From Tulasnella sp. 424 (Eukaryota > Basidiomycota > Agaricomycetes > Cantharellales > Tulasnellaceae), in assembly GCA_019633425.1 (NCBI GenBank), contig WSUB01000108.1, forward strand, positions 62,001 to 126,000: a DNA stretch of 64,000 nucleotides, given 5' to 3'. The notes under the pieces were generated by a model that was not told the DNA's origin, searched no databases, and saw nothing but the letters and a program-made list of their open reading frames with translations. The position numbers were made by a program, and so were the translations under genes. Below are positions 1 through 10,821 of this stretch, one piece after another. Within the stretch, counting starts at the first letter, position 1. Each line of letters starts with the position of its first letter.

Positions 1-555
1 GAGGGGTGGCGCCCGACCGTATCAGCACGTTTTGGTTAAGGAGAGCCTTGAGATTTGTCGGGCAAGCGATCGTGTGGCCGATAGTGAAGGTTCTGAAGTG
101 GTGTCGACAAGCGAAGAGGAACAAAAGACAGCGAGCGCCAGCGCTGGAATCGGGGGTACCACTCGCCTCCGAGGGTTCAGGGAGGTGGACACCTGCGGCA
201 TCCTCGATGTAAATATTGTCGGATAACAATGGCACCAAGGGTCAATCGAAAGGAGTATTGTATAGAATATGGAAAGTAGCTAGGACGTAAAATACCCTGT
301 GAGCTCGGATACGATCGGACTGTCAGTTGTTTAGCACGGGGCATCAGCCGCCAAAGGATTTCCAGATCAATACTGTAATATTTTACATAAAGAGAGACAC
401 AAACCGTGGGGGAGGGATGGAAAGAATACTGTAAAAGTTTGAAAACAGTGTGTTTCAAAGCTAACAAGAAAATGCTAAACTGCCAAAGGGGTCCATTTTT
501 GTTTCCAAAGCATTAAGCCTACTTCTCGAGAATTTTGTTTCGCTTCAAGAGTAAG

Positions 556-1900
556 TTACAAGGTCCTGTCTTGAACGACAAATTGGTTCCCGGCGAGTGG
601 GAGTCTTCCGGCCTCGCCAGTCCCGAAGAGCTGGTTGAGCCAGACAGCCAACCTCAAACCACCTTCTCGGCGAGAAGGGGAGGAAAAAAGGATACAATAG
701 TTGGTGAGAATCGATGTTACCCCATCATAGCTCGATTCAAATAGTGCCTCACCTTTTGCGACTTGCTCCTGAACGATTGGCGCAGCTCCGCGGTAGTACT
801 TCCCGCTGAGCTCCTTACCCGCAGGATCCGTCGCGAGGACATAGCTGCAGATAAAGAAGTTGCTGTCAATGGCCCATTCTAATGCACAGTTCTATAATGT
901 AACTCCTGGAGTCAGCGGAAAGGCTCATGTCGGCTGTCAGGATTACAAACGTACGAGAGCGTCGTTGACGTCCGTGCAGCTGAGCCAATCGGGTACCAAA
1001 TCCGTGTAAATCCCGCTGTTGATCTCGTTCACGATGGTGGAGGTCCACGCGTCCCTGTTATCCTTGTTATCTTTTCCAGCGAGTTTGGTGACTATATCGG
1101 TATCCCAAACTATGTTTCAAGGAATTGAATTAGAAAAAAGCTTAGTCGCGCCCTTTGAGAAGAGCTTCTTGGGAAAGGGGTGGGGGAAGCGAAGAATAAA
1201 ACGGACGACGTACCTCCGTGAAGCTTCTTTCTGGTATTACCGTTCCATGTAACCTTGATGTCGTTTCCACCTCGCGCTTTGTCTTCAGTGTGGAGGGGTT
1301 GTGTGATATCACCGATGAAGTGGACCAAGAACTTGAGGGCGTCGGCGGTGTCGTTAACGTTCCTGCTTGGCCTAAGTAGCTGTTCGGTGTAGTTGGCGCT
1401 ACAAGCACACGTCAGCAGCGAAAATAGGTTTTGACCTGCAAGCCCGAATAGTATCACTCACATAGCTTTAACAACGCATGCTTCCCTCTCATCGCTGCAA
1501 TCCCTCTTTAAGTCGACGTTGCAGCCGAACGGTGGGTTGTCTCGGGCGTCGATATAGTGGTACGTTTTGGAAAAGGTGCCACCTTTCGAGTGGCCGAAAT
1601 CATCAGCCCAGGTAGCCACGTCGACGATCGACGGGTTGCTGGATTTTCGGTGTCCGTCGGCAGCCAAAACGGCTTCAACGCCAGCGAGAGCGTCCTCTTG
1701 AAGGAACTGAAGAGCGATGTTGGCGATGGTCTTGTGGCCTGTAGAGAGTAAGTTGTTCCCGATACGTGTTATGGAAAGAGGATCACGGTTAGAACCTGGA
1801 GGGAATAAGGCGGGACTGAGATGAACTTACCAAGCCCGCCCCATGCATGGACAGATGAGGCAAAGCCAATGGCGGTTAGGAGCGTTGAGCCGACGAGCAT
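556..1900 (-). CDS. S1/P1-type secreted nuclease, copy 1
   Basis: A zinc-dependent S1/P1 endonuclease, expected to be secreted and to cut single-stranded DNA and RNA. Six exons: 1831-1900, 1462-1738, 1214-1398, 955-1109, 753-891 and 556-662; these join in frame to 310 residues, within the usual family range. The start is followed by a signal peptide ending VHA before WGGLGHK, so the mature protein would begin with Trp, whose amino group binds zinc in P1 nuclease. Other family ligands are visible: WAD, HYIDARDNPP, HFIGDITQPLH and LHGGVWDTD. The C-terminal half carries the GxYYRGAAPIVQEQ and GLRLAVWLNQ blocks. All exon junctions use GT-AG. It is nearly the same as copy 3, and no lesion was seen. 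Family assignment is firm; substrate preference is inferred from the family. Confidence 0.92.
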
Positions 1901-2004
1901 TGGTAGCAACAAAATTCGAGTAAAAGGCGGTGAAAGTTGGAAGAGACAACGAGTTGAGAGAGAGGGGGGGAGATATAGAGGTCGTATTTCGAATAATGCA
2001 TGAC

Positions 2005-2012
2005 CCTTTTAT
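2005..2012 (-). promoter_or_regulatory. TATA box of nuclease copy 1
   Basis: ATAAAAGG on the minus strand, about 105 bp upstream of the copy 1 start codon. The equivalent site of copy 3 (ATAAAAAGG, 6434-6442) lies at the same distance from its start, so the element was kept through duplication. Confidence 0.5.
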
Positions 2013-2522
2013 CTGTCGTATGAGAGAGGGATGACCAAGAAGGCTGTTTGACGGCGTTGTCCAGCGCTCCGATTAACAGTTCCTGCCAAGTTGCGGATTG
2101 GAGCGTCTCCGAGACGGATGCATACAGGTCATTTATCGACGAGCGATTGTGACCATACAGAAGTCTAAGTGCCAAGACGGGGGGACAGTGGGTGGGAACA
2201 GACGCCCGAGTCGAAAAGGAAACTCGCCGCGGCGCCAAGCACGGCCAAGCAGGGTGAGAACTTTCCCAGATCGGCAGGGCTTCGAATGATGATCCTTTTG
2301 ACCAACGTTCGTCGCTGTCGATCGATCGGAACTTCTGGATATCTCGTATGCGTGAAACAATTCATTATCGTATATGGAATAGCGAGCTGCGCACTGATAG
2401 AGAACTCCGTACAAACGACGCGATAGGTCTAGACGCCCCAATGTCACAAAAGAAAAACGACATCTACACACAACGATGCTTCTCCTCGTTTCATCAAGTA
2501 TCAAATTCTGGTAAAACCGGAT

Positions 2523-3735
2523 CTAGAGGTCCCGGTGTTGCACGATAAACTTTTCAGCGGCAAGCTGAAGTTGCCCGGGCTGACCTGACCCAAAGATCCG
2601 GTTCAACCAAACCGCCAAGCGAACGCCACCTTTCGCAATTTGCTCTTGGATGATGGGAGCAGCTCCGCGATAGTAGGTTCCGCTGAGTTCCTTCCCCTTG
2701 GGATCGGTTTTCAGGACGTGGCTGCACACGAACGCGTTGGTCTCGGTGGCCCATTGGGTGGCACAGTTCTGGGAGTTACAAGGTGAGCGGGCGGAGTTAG
2801 AGAGGGTACCGAACGGAGGAAAACTCACCAGGGCGTCGTTGATATCCGTGCAGCCCACCCACTGAGAGACGAGGTCTTTGTAGCTCCCGCTGTTGATCTC
2901 GGTAACGACGGTGTTAGTCCAAGCTTCCAGGGTATCGTCGTTGTTGGGACCGGCGAGCTTAGTGATCATATCGGTGTCCCAAACTACGCGGCGTGGCAGG
3001 TCGTGAGTCTCGGCCTCGGAGAAGGACGGGCGCTACGTACTACCGTGAAGCCTCTTTTGATGACCATTCCACTCAATCATGATGTCGTTCCCACCTCTCT
3101 CAAGCGCTTCGGCGTGAAGCGGTTGAGTGACGTCGCCCAGGAAATGAACGACGAACTTGAGCGCGTCGGCCATGTTGTTGGGGTTACCATCAGGTGAAAC
3201 GAGCTGCTGAGTGTAGTTGGCACTGTTGGCAACGAACAGTGTGTTTAGTTCTAGTTGTCTCTACCTCGCATGCCGGGCAAGTAAATTAAACACTCACATC
3301 GCTTTGACAACGCATCCACCACGTCCACTGCAATCCCTCTGCAAATCGACGTTGCATTCGAACGGTGGGTTATCTTGAGCATCGATAAAGTGGAATTCCT
3401 TTGAGAACGCCCCGCATCCGCTGTGGTCGAAATCATCGGCCCAGGTGGCGACGTCGACGATGGTCGGGTTGGGGAACTTCTTGTGGCCGTCGGCGGCTAA
3501 GATCGCATCGAGGCTCGAGACGACGTCTGACGAGAGGAATTGGAGCGCAACATTTGCAACTGTTCTATGGCCTAGTTGATGAGGATCAAATGAAGGGGCA
3601 GAACGCCGGCGAGATGAGAGTGAGAATGTGGCACGAAGTGAAAAGAGGCTAAGCAGCGCAACACGTACCAAGCGCGCCCCACGCTCGTGCGGAGGAAGCG
3701 AGTCCAATTGTCGTGATTAACGTAGAAACAAGAAT
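2523..3735 (-). pseudogene. S1/P1-type nuclease, copy 2, start codon lost
   Basis: Paralogue of copy 4, with the same five-exon structure. The reading frames of all exons are open: signal peptide and WGALGHRTVA, then WADDFDHSGCGAF, HFIDAQDNPP, HFLGDVTQPLH, HGIWDTDMI and the C-terminal YYRGAAPIIQEQ/GVRLAVWLN blocks. Donor and acceptor sites match copy 4. The one visible lesion is at the start: where copy 4 has ATG (8188-8190), copy 2 has ATT (3733-3735), and an in-frame TAA lies a few codons upstream with no ATG between. No in-frame ATG remains near the signal peptide, so a secreted full-length product looks impossible without a non-AUG start. Called a young pseudogene; a sequencing error or non-AUG initiation is the alternative. 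Confidence 0.75.
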
Positions 3736-4145
3736 TTTGCGTGCAGATACCGAAAAGAGTTAGACTGGAGTGAGATGTTAGAAGGGGGGGGGGAAAGGCT
3801 AGCCACAAGGCGATCGACTTTACAGTGCACTTGAAGGGGGGGGGGGTTATACCCAGACCATTATGCAATAAATTTGGACGCTCACTAGCGATGAGCTAAG
3901 TCCGGACATCAATTTCTCCGAACTGCTACTGAATTGGGAAAAAAATGTATACCTTTTTTTGCACTCGAACAACTTGTCAGACGATTGCCAAGTAGTGTTG
4001 CCGCGGATGGCAAACGAAGCGAAGAAGATTGCGATCTCCTTCGAACACTTCGATGTTTTGGACAACCTGATTGGCCAGTAGAGCGTGGAATCTTGATCTC
4101 AGGGGGAAAAAAACGCAATCGAAGCGAATTCGCGGCAATGTAATT

Positions 4146-4440
4146 TCAGTTGATACAGATGCCATTGTATCGTCTCGGTGCAGGAGTACAGCCTGGGACC
4201 GCCTGGTTTCCAACAAGCATTTCCTCGTGATACGAGCAGAGTTATTATAGGTCCAGGAAGAGATCTCTCAACTCTAAGACACCGAAAGTGTACAGCGGTG
4301 TGCCCGAAATGGCGCCACGCAGACCGTTTCCAACCTGGTCTCGGGGTCGAAATTCACATGCCCCGTTTCAACCTTGAGTTCCCGCGCCGAAATGTTGACA
4401 TCAGTCGCCCTCGTTTTAGGCCTCTAGGCGGTCCATCTGT
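4146..4440 (+). repeat. Dispersed copy of the kinase-TPR upstream flank
   Basis: This stretch between the two nuclease units matches 10143-10400 and 16384-16640, which are the distal 5' flanks of kinase-TPR genes A and B. Shared words include GATACAGAT, ATCGTCTCGGTGCAG and GATCTCTCAACTC in the same order. No coding capacity was recognised. It marks exchange between the nuclease cluster and the kinase-TPR cluster. Confidence 0.75.
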
Positions 4441-4982
4441 CGCCCTTCCTCACCAGAGAGTTTCGGTTGAGAATATTTGACGGACAAGCGATCATGGGGG
4501 CAAAGGAAAAGATTCTAAAATGGAGTCAACAAGCGAAGAAGAACAAATGTCAGCGAGCGCCAACGCTGGAATCAGGGGTACAACTCGCCTCCGAGGGTTC
4601 GGGCAGTGGGACACCTGCGGTATCCTCGACGCGAATATTGCAGGATAATTATGGCGCCGAGGTTCAATGGAAAGGGATCTTTTATGGAATATGGAAAATA
4701 ACTAGGACGTAATGCAGCCTGCGAACTCGGATACGATCGGACTGTCGTTGATACATGTTTAGCACGGGCATCGGCCGCCAAAGGACTTGGGGATCAACAC
4801 TGTTATATTTACATAAAGAGAGAGAAGACGTGGGGAATGATGGAAAGAAGACAATAAAGGCTTCAAAACAATGCGTTTCAAAACCAACAAGAAAAATGTC
4901 AAACTGCCAAAAGGGATCCATATTTTGTCTCCAATGCATTAAGCCTACTTCTCGAGGAATTTTGTTTCACCTCAAGAGTAAG

Positions 4983-6316
4983 TTACAAGGTCCTGTCTTG
5001 AACGACAAATTGGTTCCCGGCGAGTGGGAGTCTTCCGGCCTCGCCAGTCCCGAAGAGCTGGTTGAGCCAGACAGCCAACCTCAAACCACCTTCTCGGCGA
5101 GAAGGGATACAATAATTGGTGAGAATCGACGGTCACCTCATTACAGCTAGATTCAAAGAGTCCCTCACCTTTTGCGACTTGCTCCTGGACGATCGGTGCA
5201 GCTCCACGGTAGTACGTCCCACTGAGCTCCTTCCCCTCAGGATCCGTCTTGAGGACAAAGCTGCAGATAAGGAGGTTGGTGTCTTGTGCCCATTTCAATG
5301 CGCAGTTCTGTGATGTCACACCAACAGTAAGCGAAAAGGCTCATGAGGGCTGTCAGGAATAGAAACGTACGAGAGCGTCGTTGACGTCCGTGCATTTGAG
5401 CCAATCGGGTACCAAATCCTTGTAAATCCCGCTGTTGATCTCGTCCACGATGGTGGAGGTCCACGCGTCTCTGTTATCCTCGTTGTCCTTTCCAGCGAGC
5501 TTGGTGACTATATCAGTATCCCAGACTATATTTTAAGAAGGAGTGGGAAAAGTCAGTTGTGCCCATTGGGAAGACCTTTTTAGGAAAGGGGGGCAGGGAG
5601 GCGAGGAATGAAACGGACGGCGTACCTCCATGAAGATTTTTCTTCTCATTACCGTTCCATACAACGGGGATGCCGTTTCCGCCTTTCTCTTTGTTTTCAG
5701 TGTGGAGGGGTTGGGTGATATCACCAATAAAGTGTACCAAGAACTTGAGGGCGTCGGCGGTGTCGTTTACGTTCCTGCTTGGCCTCAGCAGCTGTTCGGT
5801 GTATTTGGCGCTATTACGAGCACACGTCAGCAACGAAAATGGGTTTTGACTTTGCAAGCAGGAGTAGTATTACTCACATGGCTTTAACAACGCACTCTTC
5901 CTTCTCATCGTTGCAATCCCTCTCTAGGTCGACGTCGCAGCTGAACGGTGGGTTATCGTGGGCGTCGATATAGTGGTACGTTTTGGAAAAGGTGCCTCCT
6001 TTCGAGTGGCCGAAATCGTCAGCCCAGCTTGCAACGTCGACGATCGAAGGGTTGCTGGATTTTCGGTGTCCGTCGGCAGCCAAGACAGCTTCAACGCCAG
6101 CGAGAGCGTCCTCTTGAAGGAACTGAAGAGCAACGTTGGCGATGGTCTTGTGACCTGTGGAGAGTTTGTTGTTTCCGATGCGCGTTATGGAAAGAGGATA
6201 GCGTTTAGATTGAGGAGGTATCGAAGTTGAACTGATATGAACTTACCAAGTCCGCCCCATGCATGGACAGACGAAGCAAGGCCAACAGCGGTTAGGAGCG
6301 TTGAACCGACGAGCAT
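4983..6316 (-). CDS. S1/P1-type secreted nuclease, copy 3
   Basis: Tandem duplicate of copy 1 with the same six exons: 6247-6316, 5878-6154, 5626-5810, 5371-5525, 5169-5307 and 4983-5089; 310 residues. The signal peptide ends VHA before WGGLGHK. Zinc-ligand blocks are WADDFGH, HYIDAHDNPP, HFIGDITQPLH and LHGGVWDTD. The last intron splits the codon before the GLRLAVWLNQ block. Exon lengths equal those of copy 1 exactly, and substitutions are scattered without frame damage, which suggests that both copies are under selection. Expected to be a secreted zinc nuclease acting on extracellular or vacuolar nucleic acid. A TATA-like site lies 118 bp upstream of the start. Confidence 0.92.
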
Positions 6317-6965
6317 TGGTAGCGACAGTCGAGTTGGAATTCGAGGGAAAATGAGATGAAAGTTGGGAGAAACAACGAGTTGAGAGAGGCGGGAAGGGAG
6401 AGATATGGAGATCGCATATCAAACAGTGCATGGCCTTTTTATCTGTCGTATGAGAGAGGGCTGAGAAGGCTGCAGGCTTGACGCCGTCGTCCAGCGCTCC
6501 GATTAGTAGTTCCTGCCAAGTTGCGGATTGCAGCGTCTCCGAGACAGATGCATACAGGTCATTTGTCGGCCAGTGATCATGACCCATCCAAAAGTAGAGT
6601 GCCAAGACCAGGAGTGCAGTGGTGGGAACAGACGCCCGGGTGGAAAAGGAAACTCGCCGAGGCGCCAAGCAACGCCAAGCAGGAACAACCGGCGGTGAGA
6701 ACTTTCCCAGATCGGCAGGGCTTCGAATCACGATCGTTTGTGCCAACGTTCGTCGGTGTCGGTCGATCGGGAACTTCCGGATATCTCGTATGCGTGAAAC
6801 AATTCATTATCGTATATGTAATAAGGAGCTGTACACCGATAGCGAACCCTGTACAAACGACGCGACAGGTCTAGACGCCCCAAAGCCCCAAAAGAAAACC
6901 GATATCTACACACAACGATGCTTCTCCTCGTTTCATCAAATATCAAATTTCGGTAAAATCCGGAT

Positions 6966-8190
6966 CTAGAGGTCCCTGCCTTGCACGATTAACTTTTCAG
7001 CGGCAGGCGGAAGTTGCCCGGGCTGACCTGACCCGAAGATCTGGTTCAACCAAACCGCCAAGCGAACGCCACCTTTCGCAATTTGCTCCTGGATGATGGG
7101 AGCAGCTCCACGGTAGTAGGTTCCGCCGAGTTCCTTGCCCTCGGGATCGGTTTTCAGGACGAAGCTGCACACGAACGCGTTGGTCTCGGTGGCCCATTGG
7201 GTGGCACAGTTCTGGGAGTCACGAGGTGAGCGGGCTGAGTTAGAGAGGAGACCGAACGGAGGAAAACGTACCAGGGCGTCGTTGATATCCGTGCAGCCCA
7301 CCCACTGAGGGACGAGGTCTTTGTAGCTCCCGCTGTTGATCTCGGTTACGATGGTGTTGGTCCAAGCATCCAGGCTATCGTCGTTGTTGGGACCGGCGAG
7401 CTTAGTGATCATATCGGTGTCCCAAACTACGCGTGGCATATCGTGAGTCGCACTACTCGGCCTCGGAAATGAACGCGCGTTACGTACTACCGTGAAGCCT
7501 CTTTTGATGACCATTCCATTCAATCATGATGTCGTTCCCACCTCTCTTAAGAGCTTCGGCGTGAAGCGGTTGAGTAACGTCGCCCAGGAAATGAACGACG
7601 AACTTGAGCGCATCGGCCATGTTGTTGGGGTTACCATCAGGTGAAACGAGCTGCTGAGTGTAGTTGGCACTGTTGGTAACGAATAGTGTGTTAGTTTTCT
7701 TTGTCTCTATTTCCAGCACCGGGCAAGTAAAGTAAAACGCTCACATCGCTTTGACAACGCATCCACCACGTCCGCTGCAATCCCTCTCCAAATCGACGTT
7801 GCATTCGAATGGTGGGTTATCTTGAGCATCGATAAAGTGGAATTCCTTTGAGAACGCCCCGCCTCCGCTGTGGTCGAAATCATCGGCCCAGGTGGCGACG
7901 TCGACGATGGTCGGGTTGGGGAACTTCTTGTGGCCGTCGGCGGCTAAGATCGCGTCGAGGCTTGAGACGACGTCGGGCGAGAGGAATTGGAGCGCAACAT
8001 TTGCAACAGTCCTATGGCCTAGTTGATGGAGACAGAAAGAAGGGGCAGAGCATCGGAGAAAAGATGAAAGATGAGAGTGAGGATGTGGCTCAAAAGAGGA
8101 AGAGGATAAGCAGCGACACGTACCAAGCGCACCCCATGCTCGTGCGGAGGAAGCGAGTCCAATTGTCGTGATCAACGTAGAAACAAGCAT
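6966..8190 (-). CDS. S1/P1-type secreted nuclease, copy 4
   Basis: Five exons: 8124-8190, 7745-8018, 7488-7669, 7272-7426 and 6966-7211, joining to 307 residues. The signal peptide ends ARA before WGALGHRTVA. The P1-family zinc sites are all visible: the N-terminal Trp and following His, WADDFDH, HFIDAQDNPP, HFLGDVTQPLH and HGIWDTDMI. Compared with copies 1 and 3, the intron before the GVRLAVWLN block is missing, so the last two exons are fused here and in copy 2. Copy 4 is the intact member of the 2/4 subgroup; 2/4 differ clearly from 1/3, so the pair within each unit is older than the unit duplication. Confidence 0.92.
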
Positions 8191-8288
8191 TTTTGGTGTG
8201 AAGAGATTGAAAAACGTTAGACTGGTGGAAGAGAGGGAAAGGCTAGTCACAAAGCGATCGACCTTACAGCGCACTTGGAGGGAGTGGG

Positions 8289-8295
8289 ATTTATA
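8289..8295 (-). promoter_or_regulatory. TATA box of nuclease copy 4
   Basis: TATAAAT on the minus strand about 100 bp upstream of the copy 4 ATG. Copy 2 has a TATAA at about 3848 at the matching position, so the promoter of copy 2 survives although its start codon does not. Confidence 0.45.
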
Positions 8296-8599
8296 TCCAG
8301 ACCATCATGCAATAAATTTAGACGCTCACTGGCGATGGCTAGGTCCGGTCATCGACTTCTCCGAACTGTTACTTAATTTGAAAAAAAAGGACCTGTATCT
8401 ATTTTTGCACTCGATCAAGTCAGGCGATTGCCAAGCCTTTAGACGCTGTGGACAAAAGGCCGAGGCACCGAAGCGCCCGCTTAGCAAGCAAACAAACAAG
8501 CAAACATCAAAATAGCGGCCCCTTATTGGTCGGCTGGAAGACTCCCAGATCGGCGGTTCTATGAATAGCATCACAGCGGTTTGACATTTCAAACGTGCG

Positions 8600-9199
8600 T
8601 CGAATCAATTGCTGTGATGCGGAAGTGTACAAAAACAAGTGCGGTAGCTACGATTACTATACCACAACGAGATGCTCCGAATTCGCAACGTCACTCTATC
8701 GTACAGCCTCACCAAGGACCGCCTCCCCGCCATTTCGCGCAACCTCAGTGATCACGAAATTTTTGACGCTCAAAAGTTGACCAACCAGATCTCGAGCGCC
8801 ACCATGTATTTTTTAGGTTACAATGACTTGCATAAGTCTGTGCACCCTCTCGAAATCGTCACGTTGGTCACACCTGCCTCTACGTCCGTCGTCCCCCGTC
8901 CTAATGCCGAGGGATCCAAGCATCCCGCGTCACTTTTGAACACTTTTCTCGTTGGCTTGGTTATGTTCCTAAGGCATCGTAAGGCGGAGTAGGACTGGGA
9001 GACGCTTTAGCAAGGCGCACAGACATATGCAAGTCATTGTAGCCTTTTGTGCAATCGGGCGCGAGGCATGAACGCGGCAAGAACACAGACTTGCCCGTGA
9101 AACCCAGCTTCCTAAAATAGGGAGCAGGCGTCTCTTGAAAGTGAAACGGGGTGAAGAAATGTACATACCTATCAGAGTACTGGCTGTGCTTTCACCCTT
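8600..9199. other. Intergenic, no recognised gene
   Basis: An open frame of 106 codons at 8672-8992 (+) has no recognisable domain, signal peptide or conserved splice structure. Nothing else was identified in this stretch. Confidence 0.4.
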
Positions 9200-9640
9200 T
9201 GTCCCCCTAACGAAATGAGCTCGACAACGTCCTCAAAGAATATATCTATTCAACATTGCCGGTTGCGAGAACAAAGATGATGGAACTAGGGTCCAGGTGT
9301 TCTATTGATAGCGACCAACAAGAATAGTCTTATCTGGCACAAAACGGCACCGCTATCCGGCAATCTCGGAAACTCCCGGCGAGAGCAACGGTTCAATCTT
9401 GTCTCAAGGTTGGGATTCACACCCCGCTCAACCCTGAGTTCCCGAGGCGTACACATTGGCACGCGGACTCGATCACCTGAACACCCTAGTGACCCAAAAT
9501 AATAGTCTTATATGACCCAAAACGGCACCCCACCCGGCAATCTCGGACAGCCTGGCGAGAGCAACGGTTCAAAACCCAGTCGAGCTGGCAAAAATCTTTA
9601 TTTAGGCAAGCTACCAACGTGGCTCCATTTGATATTAGCA
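9200..9640 (-). pseudogene. Fragment of the 3' end and flank of nuclease copy 5
   Basis: Homologous to 20530-20765, i.e. the last coding exon and downstream flank of the divergent nuclease copy 5. The words CGAGAGCAACGGTTCAAAA and GGTCCAGGTGTTCTAT occur at both places in the same order. A related segment of about 170 bp is doubled (9330-9400 and 9510-9570). Only the terminal exon is represented, so this is a relic left by local rearrangement. Confidence 0.65.
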
Positions 9641-9779
9641 ACACTTTGTTGCCTCCCGAGATTGAAAAATTCCAGAGCGTATCTCGGTGCCAGGATCAAC
9701 GGGCTCAAGCTTCCTTCTACGTCCTCCAGTAATACTACGCATTCGTCAACTGCCAAACCTAGCAGGCACTTTGATTAGA

Positions 9780-10821
9780 CTTGACTAGGGTTTCGCCCTC
9801 TGCTAGCTGGTCTTCACTCGATTCAATTCAGAGAGCCATCATTTGAAGCGACTCTAACTCCAACCTTCACCGCCTTTTGCTTCTAGTCCCGATTCAAATA
9901 CCACTAAACCGCTATATCGCGTCGAAGTGCTATTAGTAAGCTCAGATACTTTACCCTCTTCGTCCCACCTAGTCACTTAACCATTTTCATTAAAGGCAGC
10001 ATTGGAAGATCAAACAGAGGAGGCACTTTTGAGGACGCGGTTGCGTGATACTGAGAACTCTGGCATCGTTTAGATCGCTTCTTATCCATATGCAGGTCAT
10101 AGATCCACGTGAATTGATATGTCTACGTACTGTGTGTTTTCAGTTGATACAGATGTCATAGTATCGTCTCCGTGCAGGAGCACAGCCTGGGACCGTCTGG
10201 TTTCAGACAAGCATTTCCTCGTGATACGAGCACAGGAAGTATAGACCCAGCAAGAGATCTCTCAACTCTAAGACACCGAAATTGTACAGGGGTGTGCCCG
10301 AAATGACGCCACGCAGGCCGTTTTCAACCTAGCCTCGGGGTTGAGATTCACATCCCCGTTTCAACCTTGAGTCCCCAAGGGCGTCCACATTGACACTCGG
10401 ACTTGACCCCTTATGAGCACCCTCCAACCGCAACGATACAGTCCTTACTCAAGACCTCTCCTGCTTACAGCCACATTTAACCTAATTAAAATAACGGCCA
10501 CGAACTGTACGGCGTAGTATCGGGAAGTTGACTCATATCGATCTCGCGGCACCGGATTGTGCCCAGGGGTCATCTCCCGCGCGATAAGACCTTCCCTTTA
10601 TTGCCTAGCCTGGGGTTAAAGTTGCATCGAAAATTCTATGGCAACTTACCCCCTGTCTTCCATCTCGAGGGGGACCGCGAGATAGAGATGGTGACAGGGA
10701 TTTCGTGCGTCCTTTTAAACTCGAACGCCTTGACTCACGAACTGTCAGCCTCGCAAAACGCCCTCTCGCGCTTCCCTCAGCCCTCCTAGCTCTGGAATTT
10801 CGTAGTAGACCGTTAGCGGCC
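9780..10821 (+). repeat. 5' flank of kinase-TPR gene A, repeated upstream of gene B
   Basis: Collinear with 16030-17067. Shared landmarks include CAAATACCACTAAACCG against CAAGTACCACTAAACCG (9896/16143), AACTCTGGCATCGTTT (10055/16303) and CGGCGTAGTATCGG (10510/16748). It carries the promoter and 5' leader of gene A. A further small fragment of the outer part occurs at 46840-46915. Confidence 0.75.

Larger units (their letters stand above)
1..8600. repeat. Tandem segmental duplication, about 4.4 kb unit
   Basis: Positions about 60-4140 and 4490-8590 are homologous and in the same orientation. Matching landmarks are offset by a nearly constant distance: nuclease stop codons 556 and 4983, starts 1900 and 6316, second pair of stops 2523 and 6966, second pair of starts 3735 and 8190 (4416-4455 bp). 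The non-coding flank at 90-240 is repeated at 4515-4660. Each unit carries two different S1/P1 nuclease paralogues, so a first gene duplication came before duplication of the whole unit. Confidence 0.9.
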
